From Ophioderma brevispina (taxonomy: Eukaryota > Echinodermata > Ophiuroidea > Amphilepidida > Ophiodermatidae), in assembly GCA_023653785.1 (NCBI GenBank), contig JAMKCH010019834.1, forward strand, positions 162,540 to 226,539: a stretch of 64,000 nt of DNA. Direction: 5' to 3'. Shown here in pieces: positions 57,560 to 64,000 of this stretch. Every line of letters starts with the position of its first letter. Within the stretch, counting starts at the first letter, position 1. A model generated the notes under the pieces. The model saw nothing but the letters and a program-made list of their open reading frames with translations. It was not told the origin of the DNA and made no database searches. The position numbers were made by a program, and so were the translations under genes.

Positions 57560-57599
57560 TATAAAAAGGCGATCAGTTTTCAGGTAAGTATTCAGATGG

Positions 57600-57690
57600 A
57601 GCAGTGGATAGGGCGAGGGACCCGAAGACCAGACGCAAACACCAACCCGCTAGGATTCAGGATTTCCAGGTTCGAGTACCACTCAAGGTA
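57600..57690 (+). other. tRNA-like segment (A- and B-box motifs)
   Basis: AGTGGATAGGGCGAGGGACC resembles a tRNA A-box arm and CCAGGTTCGAGTACCAC a T-arm with B-box. The acceptor arm does not close and about 28 extra bases separate the arms, so it is not a functional tRNA. It could be the head of a tRNA-derived SINE or a decayed tRNA. Confidence 0.35.
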
Positions 57691-58271
57691 AGTCAATTTT
57701 TGTTCTTTTTCGCATACCTTTTCTCACGTGATACACATAACGTGATACCTCAAGTGATACGCGGCGCGTGATGATTCGTGGCGGGAAACTGCTAGGGTAT
57801 TCAAAGAGCGATCGCCTGCGATCTGTATCAGTCTAGCAAGGGACACATCATATCAAGTTTGAGTCCGCCACCGAGGCCACCGAGGAAGAGCTGGCTCGGT
57901 GGTATTTTGGAAGGAGAGGGAATTGGAGAGAAAGCGAAAAGAAGCCAAGAAGCCGCGGTGGATATCGGCGGAGAGTAGCGGCAGCAGCAATGACAGCCGA
58001 CCGCGCCAAGGAAGGCTGGGCGACATGAAGCGGGCTAGGGCAGCAAAAGCGCGAAGCAGACTCCGGCGCATCCACTTCATCTGCGGAGCCGGCGCTCTTC
58101 CCCGACCTGCGGTGCCGAAACCAAAAAGGCCCAAGGAGACAGGGGAAAAGGGCCGGTAGCATCAGCCTCATCGTGCAAGGCTATTTCCTGCCAAGATCGG
58201 AGCAACTTCGCGTTGTATCCCAGGATAGTCGTGCCAGATGACATGGTGCGACCTTACATAAGCTAGCCGTT

Positions 58272-59252
58272 GACGCGGACCCAACGCTGGCACCCACTTT
58301 AGCCGCCTCTGACATTGATGAGCATGTAGGAGCAGAAGGATTTTTATCTGATGATCCCACGCAAGCCAAGCCCACCGCGACAGACGGGTGCCGAGTACAT
58401 AGACCGGCAGAATATGACCCGAAGCGAGGACTGGTTGACCTGCTGGACCCTTATACGGACGCTCTCGGATGGACGCCCCATTTGACCCCGGTGCGACGAC
58501 ACATGTTCCGCGGTACACTGCCGAGGGGACCGACCTTTGGACGCCGACCAAAAGATGCGTCCCCGGGACTATTTTGCGGAGTTTTCTCTCTTTAATCTTT
58601 CCAGTAAATCGCCGACTGGACAAAAATCCGGTTGAGGAGAGAGAGGTGAGAAAGAAAGAATGACATCGGCCGCCGAAAATCCGCGCGTGGTTTGGTATCC
58701 ATCTGTTGATGGGTCTTAATTCCCTGGCGAACGCAAGGATATTTCTCACCATCCGGTTCTTACGAAACCCGATGATTTGCAATTCGATGGGTAAAACGCG
58801 TTTTTTCCTGTCTGGTAGCATCTCTTGTGCGAAACCGACTACGACCCCAAAGAGATGGATTGCAAACCCGGGAAGAAAGTAGAGCCTAAGTTCAATTATT
58901 ATCGCAAGCATCCGCTGGTAGAGTCCAGTCAGCTGGACACTGTTCAGCGGAATTGCCAGGAAAAGTAAACTGCAATCCGCATTGTCTCTCGATGATGGCA
59001 TGGTGCCGTACAAGGGGCTTTCCGGTTGGGCTGACGAACCATTCGAATGCCGACCGAGCATACAGCCAGCCCTGGGTTCAGAAATGACGACGCAGTATGC
59101 GAATGGGACACTGGATACCTATGCAACTTTACTGCCTATTCACTTCAAACACAGCGGAAAATCGTGGAGGTTCGCGCTCGAAGGCGACATCGTGTAACAC
59201 ACCAAGTTCCATCAAATTTACTGTCGACAAGTTGTTGTACGGATCCTATCTA
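58272..59252 (+). pseudogene. piggyBac transposase, 5' portion
   Basis: Needs several frame changes. 58272-58594: LAASDIDEHVGAEGF, LGWTPHLTPVRRHMF and GTLPRGPTFG, the N-terminal W-x-x-x-L...F...GP block. 58688-58888: WFGIHLLMGLNSLANAR then FLRNPMICNSMGKTRFFL, the conserved F-G-x-x-L-x-MG...RF region. 58819-58965: CETDYDPKEMDCKPG, then a charged linker. 58983-59018: LSLDDGMVPYKG, matching the family's D-(E/D)-x-M-x-(P)-(F/Y)-K-G catalytic block. 59113-59142: GYLCNFTAYS, then DKLLYGSYL at the LINE junction. The family normally has about 550-650 residues. One acidic residue of the catalytic block is D where E is usual. Frame errors may be assembly errors or decay. Confidence 0.85.
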
Positions 59253-61810
59253 TTAGCCCAGACTGACGGTAGTTAATTTCAATGAAAGTAGGATCTTCTC
59301 ATCAATGATGTTGAAGCTTTAGTTTGGATTGAAAATTATCTACCACAACCAAACCAAGTATTCTAGGCAGTCTATCGGGTTCCTGAGGATACAGCTGATT
59401 ATGTCGATAAAATTGATTGTATGTTTCAAAAAGTTGGTGCTATGATATGATGATGAAATATATGTAGGTGACTTTAATCTTGATATTTGTAAATCCTTCT
59501 CCTTCTTAAAAAGTATCTACGATTGCTAACATTCACAGATCAGCTCACTTAACTAATTAATGACTATACCCGCATGATCGGTTGAGAACAGTAAGACGAT
59601 TATTGATCTTGCTTTTGTATCTCGGCCAGAAACATTTCTACCTACTGGTGTTCATAGTCTGGTCCAGTGGATATTCCTTAATATCGTGTCGTACAATTAC
59701 AGTCACAGATCAAGCCGCTCCCGAATAACTAAAACTAGATCATATAAGAATTTAATGTGAAGTGACTTTGTTTTAATACGTTAGAAGTTTTAACTGGGAT
59801 CCAAGTTTATTACCTGTCATGATGGTAATATTGCTTGGAATATTGTAAAGATTTGTTTGGAAGGCCTGTGATGCACATGCACCAGTCGGAGAAAAAACTC
59901 ATGTGGAAGGCTCGCAACCAGAATGGATTAATATCGAATTTCTGACTGTTTGCATAAAACTGTGATTACTATTTTGCTAAAGCTCATAAATCAAATAATC
60001 CCCAGATTGGCATATGGATAAATTTTAAAAATCAAAAAACTAAAAAATTAAAAAAAAAAAAAAGATTGGATTTTTATTCCGACTCTATTGCTGAAAATGT
60101 TAACAACTCTAAAAAAAAAATGTGGTTCTCTACTATTAAAAAACTGCTTCCAAACAAATCACCATCTTCTAGCTTTCTGTTAAGGACCGATGATGGTTTC
60201 CACGTCTTCAGCTAAGATTACTGCTTAATGTGTAATAACTTATTTCACTTCTATAGGTTCTTCTCTTGCGATAGGTTAAATGATGATAATGCAGACGGGA
60301 TTTCACCTACAAATAAATCGTAAACTCACACATGTGATTCTATTCAGTTTGTCATGTTCTCCAGAGTTTGTTATAAACGATATGTGATATGTCTAACAAT
60401 AAGTCCCTGGTTTTGATGGGTTTCAGTGTTGTGTTGTAAAACTTCTTAAGCTTGCAGTCCTTCTATTAGCAATTCCCTTGCTTTTATTTGTACATTTCTT
60501 AGTACATTTTTCCAGGTTTTTTTTTTTCGACCAGAATGGAAACATGCCAAAGTTCCCCTTATTTTAAGAGGTGACACACAGAGGTGGGGAACTATCGACC
60601 TATTTCTGTTCGCCACTTATTTCTAAATATGGAGAGCTGTTCATAATCAATGTATTCATTACCTGTTGTTTCTAATGGACGTCTTTATGATAATCATCAG
60701 GCTTTGGATGCTAATCATTCTACTGCTACTACTTGCTTGACGACAGGGATTTTATTGTGAATAAACATGGCTGAAGTCCGTTAACTGGAGCGATTTTCTT
60801 GATCTTAGAAAGCGTTTTGTGACTGTGTTAACCATTCTCTTCTACTGACAAACTCAAAATGGGTTATTATGGTCCTGAAATTCAGTGGTTTCGATCCTAT
60901 TCTCAGACGACCGAACTCAGGCAGTCAACGTTTATTCTACTCGTTCTGACTTTAAACATATCAATAATTGTATTCCTCAGAGCGCTATTCGCGGTCCTCT
61001 TCTATTATTATTTTTGTCAATAGTCTTTCCTCCAAATAGTGAATGTAAATGTACTATGTATGATGATGTGATACAACACTTCTTGTACTTCAGACATCCG
61101 CCATACTCTTGAATTGCGAACTTAATTCAAACTTAAAACCAAAATTTCTGATTGGTTTGATGAAAAAGCCCAAAACTCACTTTAAACTGCCAAGAAGGAA
61201 AACCAAGTTATGATTTTGGTACAAATCATATCCTCAGTAAATTCACAATGTTACTCTGCACTGTACTAAGGATAATTAGAAAGGGTTGACCAGTTTAAAT
61301 ATCTGGTGTAATTTTTGATCCTTTGATGGTCGTCTGACTATCAATCATAGTCTACAGGATTCCAAGCGGTGGTGGTATTAGAAGATTAAATATTATGTTC
61401 CAAAGGATACTATGATTATGCTTGCTAATCCATTGTCGATGCACCTTTGATTACTGCAGCCCTTGTCTTGTCAAACTGCACTAATGACCTTTTAAATTAA
61501 CTTCAAATTCTTCCTAATAGATTAGCACGTATAATTTTATCAGCTGACATCAGAACTCCTGTTAAAGATATGGAGTCACACTGTATTCTATATATTTGTA
61601 TTTTTGCCATTCAATTGTGATTACTTTGTGATGACAAGTACATGTACATTCTGTAAATGCAGGGCCTCCTTGGAAGAAGAAAAGAGCGACTGAAGGTCGC
61701 GCGCGCAGAGACTGCGAGAACGCAGGCGAGTGGAGACGAGAGGATAGGCGAGCATTGAAGGTGCTCCCTGCCTAAAGAAAGCTTAAATAAAAAATAAAAA
61801 TAAAATAAAC
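59253..61810 (+). pseudogene. LINE (family A) inserted in the piggyBac transposase
   Basis: Plus strand, about 2.56 kb. Endonuclease: ADYVDKIDCMFQKVGAM then VGDFNLDICKS (about 59390-59500). Linker shared with 49787-50152 (59800-60010). RT pieces: VGNYRPIS-like text near 60590, LDANHSTATTCLT near 60705, DRTQAVNVYSTRSDFKHINN then IPQSAIRGPLLL at 60905-61010. C-terminal part 61270-61560 matches the family A copy at 35398-36412. The 3' end is AAAGAAAGCTTAAATAAAAA plus an A-rich tail. Flanked by an imperfect duplication: TGTTGTACGGATCCTATCTA (59233-59252) and a 23-base counterpart at 61811-61833 ending GATTCCTATCTA. Confidence 0.85.
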
Positions 61811-62540
61811 TGTTGGAGCGCGATTCCTATCTAACGGGGGCCGTGAACGAGAATTCACGGGAACTGCCGACGACTTCTCAAAAAGATAGCCGCAAAAAAC
61901 CCCGAGCCGATTGCATCAAGAAACCTGGAAAAGGCCCGCGTGGTACCTTTTATGTTTGGCAAAAGGGCGCACCACGTCAGCCGGCGCTTTCGGCTTACCA
62001 AAGGCTCTAAGAAAGAGGCGCACCATTATCGTCGCTCGCCCGTACTTGTGGATTACAACAAGTACAGGGCGGCGTTGACAAAGCTGATCGGTTACGTGCA
62101 TACAACTCCTGCTGGAGAAAAGAGTCAGCACTGGTGAAGCAGGTGCTTGACTTCTTGGTCGATATCAGAGCCGGGTCAATGCCGGATTTGTTACGATCGT
62201 GTCCACAATGCCGGCGGTAAAACCCGGCGCTGATAGAAATTAGTTCGCCATTCGAGGTTTATCCTCAAACGGGCCGAGGAGCTCATTGCAGGTTTCGGCC
62301 GGCGGCCGGGCCCCAAAGTTCGACCGGTAGTAAGGCACCCTGCTAAACCAATAGGGGCGGGCAGAGCTGGTTGATATGAGAAAGAGGCATCCGGCACCCT
62401 GTCGGAGATGCCAGACTCTCGGAAGAACGACTCTGCTTCAGGAAGGGCGCGGACGAAAGCGGCAAGTCGGTGTTGCACAACGTGCGGGGTGCATCTCTGT
62501 TGGGTGGAGTGCTTTTTCGCCTACCATCGCTTCCTCTTGG
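61811..62540 (+). pseudogene. piggyBac transposase, 3' portion with Cys-rich C-terminus
   Basis: Resumes after the LINE with RDSYLTGAVNENSRELP, the family's (Y/T)-x-TGT-x-R-x-NR-x-x-LP block. 62030-62150: SPVLVDYNKY then, after a one-base shift, QGGVDKADRLRAYNSCWRK and VLDFLVDI, the highly conserved VDYNK-GGVD-AD block. 62250-62300: RHSRFILKRAEELIAGF. 62377-62535: HPAPCRRCQTLGR, ASRCCTTCGVHLCWVECF and FAYH, the C-terminal zinc-binding Cys-rich domain. At least four frame changes. All expected C-terminal features are present in order, so the copy was complete before the LINE insertion. Confidence 0.88.
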
Positions 62541-63365
62541 TTCAGCTTTTGCAGGCCTTGAATGAGCGACCCCACTTGCGGTCCAAAATCAATGTTTGCT
62601 CAAGCATTTGACGTGACGGCGCCTAAGGGGAAGTTTGTGTCCGAAGCTAGGGCACCCTGCCTTGCTAACCTTGTCCGCTGACTTACTCGAACAACTGACA
62701 TTGAACGTGCCCGCAGGGTTGTGGCGAAAACACCAGTGCACCGCTGTAGTACTAACATTGACCATAGGCCGACGCATACAGTGTTGTGCCGAGCGATTAG
62801 TGCACCACTGAACTAATGACTTTTCACTGTAAGATCGCCCTAAATGTTAACAAGATGTTGGTTAACCTGAGGAAAGAGAGGAGACAACAATCTGTTTTAT
62901 TTGGCTTGACCGGACACTTTTACTTTCAGCTGATCTGCCCTAACCCTTCGGTCGGCCGGCTGTCTTACAAGCCAACTAACATCAAAGACTTGTAACATCA
63001 ATCTCTCAGCTAGCTACTGCTACCTCTCCAGTACACCCGCAATCGCGTCAGTGCTGCTACCACACAAGTCTAGCCTACATCTACCGTTGGAACCTGGCCA
63101 ATAAAACCATACATGGGAGGCCTTCCTCCGACCGGTATTTGGATACTGTACCCGGCAAGGAACTGAATGGGCCGGGTTTGCGTTGGTTTAACCAACAGTT
63201 CCAAATACAAACTACTGCTACCATACAAGACTTGCAGCCTGGAGCTACTGCTTAGTCGGTGGTGATTTGGTATTTCCTGGGGTTTGTTTATCCTCACGAG
63301 TAACGAGGAGTTTCTTCCCCATGAAAAAAGAAATAAAAGTTTTACATTCCGTGGCCCTGCCACGT
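62541..63365. other. Right flank of the piggyBac element
   Basis: Non-coding, GC-richer than the rest of the window. Contains ATCGCCCTAAATGTTAAC (about 62832), an inverted relative of the left array motif. It ends with CCGTGGCCCTGCCACG next to the TTAA element at 63374. Confidence 0.5.
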
Positions 63366-63373
63366 TGATTTCT

Positions 63374-63996
63374 TTAAAGGAAATATGTCAAGATTTTTGT
63401 CAAGCTCAGTTTGACTTACATTCATAAAATATATGTACATACATCACGAATTCCCGAAAAAATAATACAATTTGATGTAAAATTAACAAAATAGAGGCAT
63501 TTTAATTTTTGCTTTTTTGACATACGAAGAAAACGGGCGGATTTTTCGCCACGGCTTCATTGATCAAAAGCGCCCAACTCGTGACGTCAAAGTGATGACC
63601 AAAACATCGTGTTGACTCGAATTGTTATTGCTGACACTGTAATATTGATGGATTAATGAAAGTAATAATAAAATTAGAAAAAAAAAGATACAGAATGACA
63701 TATTTTGTTTCATTTCGTTGTGTTTAATTATTATTGAAGTGGCAACACTGCGATATGATGGTCACAACGACGTAAATTATGGATGGTCATCACTTTGACG
63801 TCACCATTTGCCTGCGATGTGGATTTGTCGGAATCGTTTTCGAGTAAGCTATTGGGCGGGAAATTTAAAAGGGCAAAATACTCAACAAATGTGGACAATT
63901 TTCAACTTATTTTGATTTATATGTAATCTACGTTACCTAAGCTTTCCATCCATACCAAATTTCCAAATATTCAGAATCATGACATATTTCCTTTAA
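63374..63996 (+). mobile_element. TTAAAGGAAA-ended element, copy 2 (623 bp)
   Basis: Direct-orientation copy of 52043-52661, complete with ends TTAAAGGAAATATGTCAAG and TGACATATTTCCTTTAA. Copy 2 has a small insertion near 63830 (TTTGTCGGAATCGTTTTCGA) absent from copy 1, besides many one-base gaps. Confidence 0.85.
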
Positions 63997-64000
63997 AAAA

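Larger units (their letters stand above)
55260..63365 (+). mobile_element. Large piggyBac-type transposon, interrupted by a LINE
   Basis: A GC-rich island in AT-rich surroundings. It has a repeat array (55440-57540), a TATA-like site (57552), a broken piggyBac transposase (58272-59252 and 61811-62540), and the array motif CCGTGGCCCTGCCACG again near 63350 in front of the right-hand TTAA element. The motif TAGGGCGAT near the left (55448) reappears inverted on the right (about 62833). Exact ends and target duplication could not be fixed, so the coordinates are approximate. Confidence 0.65.

Noticed and set aside
58168..59061. The longest open frame in the window, 297 codons on the minus strand
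   Set aside because: It lies antisense to the piggyBac transposase pieces, shows no domain, and is explained by the GC-rich composition of the region.

Overview
This is a eukaryotic, AT-rich, intron-bearing and heavily transposon-loaded window. The domain set of its one clear gene (Calx-beta, EGF, SEA), the LINE, DIRS, piggyBac and TTAA-ended elements, and the tRNA-derived SINE suggest a marine invertebrate, possibly an echinoderm or other invertebrate deuterostome. That taxonomic call is inference. No bacterial-type operons, rRNA genes or CRISPR arrays were seen.

Bases 1 to about 30,250 (+ strand) hold the 3' part of one multi-exon gene for a single-pass type I membrane protein. Its order is: tandem Calx-beta domains, each split over an N-half and a C-half exon with phase-1 introns; two EGF domains; a calcium-binding EGF; a SEA domain over two exons; a membrane-proximal EGF over two exons; a transmembrane helix; and a cytoplasmic tail of about 66 residues. 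I found 18 coding exons with matching splice phases, a stop at 29,006-29,008, a probable 3' UTR intron, and a polyadenylation signal at 30,230. Four upstream exons carry frame breaks, which could be assembly indels or decay. The introns are full of short inverted-repeat elements, a decayed LINE and a SINE.

From about 30.4 to 55 kb I see no host gene. The stretch is a patchwork of LINE reverse transcriptase fragments (31.3, 35.4-36.4, 39.2-42.0, 44.7-46.75, 49.8-50.8 and 54.0-55.2 kb), a tyrosine recombinase remnant of DIRS type (43.15-43.69 kb), long-terminal-inverted-repeat elements (32.7-35.2 and 36.9-38.3 kb), a 163-bp tandem array (48.26-48.74 kb), and a perfect 190-bp palindrome (30,564-30,753).

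From about 55.3 to 63.36 kb the sequence becomes GC-rich. It is a large piggyBac-type transposon: an array of direct and inverted sub-terminal repeats, a TATA-like promoter, and a transposase whose frame is broken many times but which keeps the N-terminal, DDE-region, VDYNKY and C-terminal Cys-rich signatures. A LINE (59,253-61,810), bounded by a target-site duplication of about 20 bp, splits it. Two direct copies of a TTAA-ended inverted-repeat element (52,043-52,661 and 63,374-63,996) lie on either side of this region.
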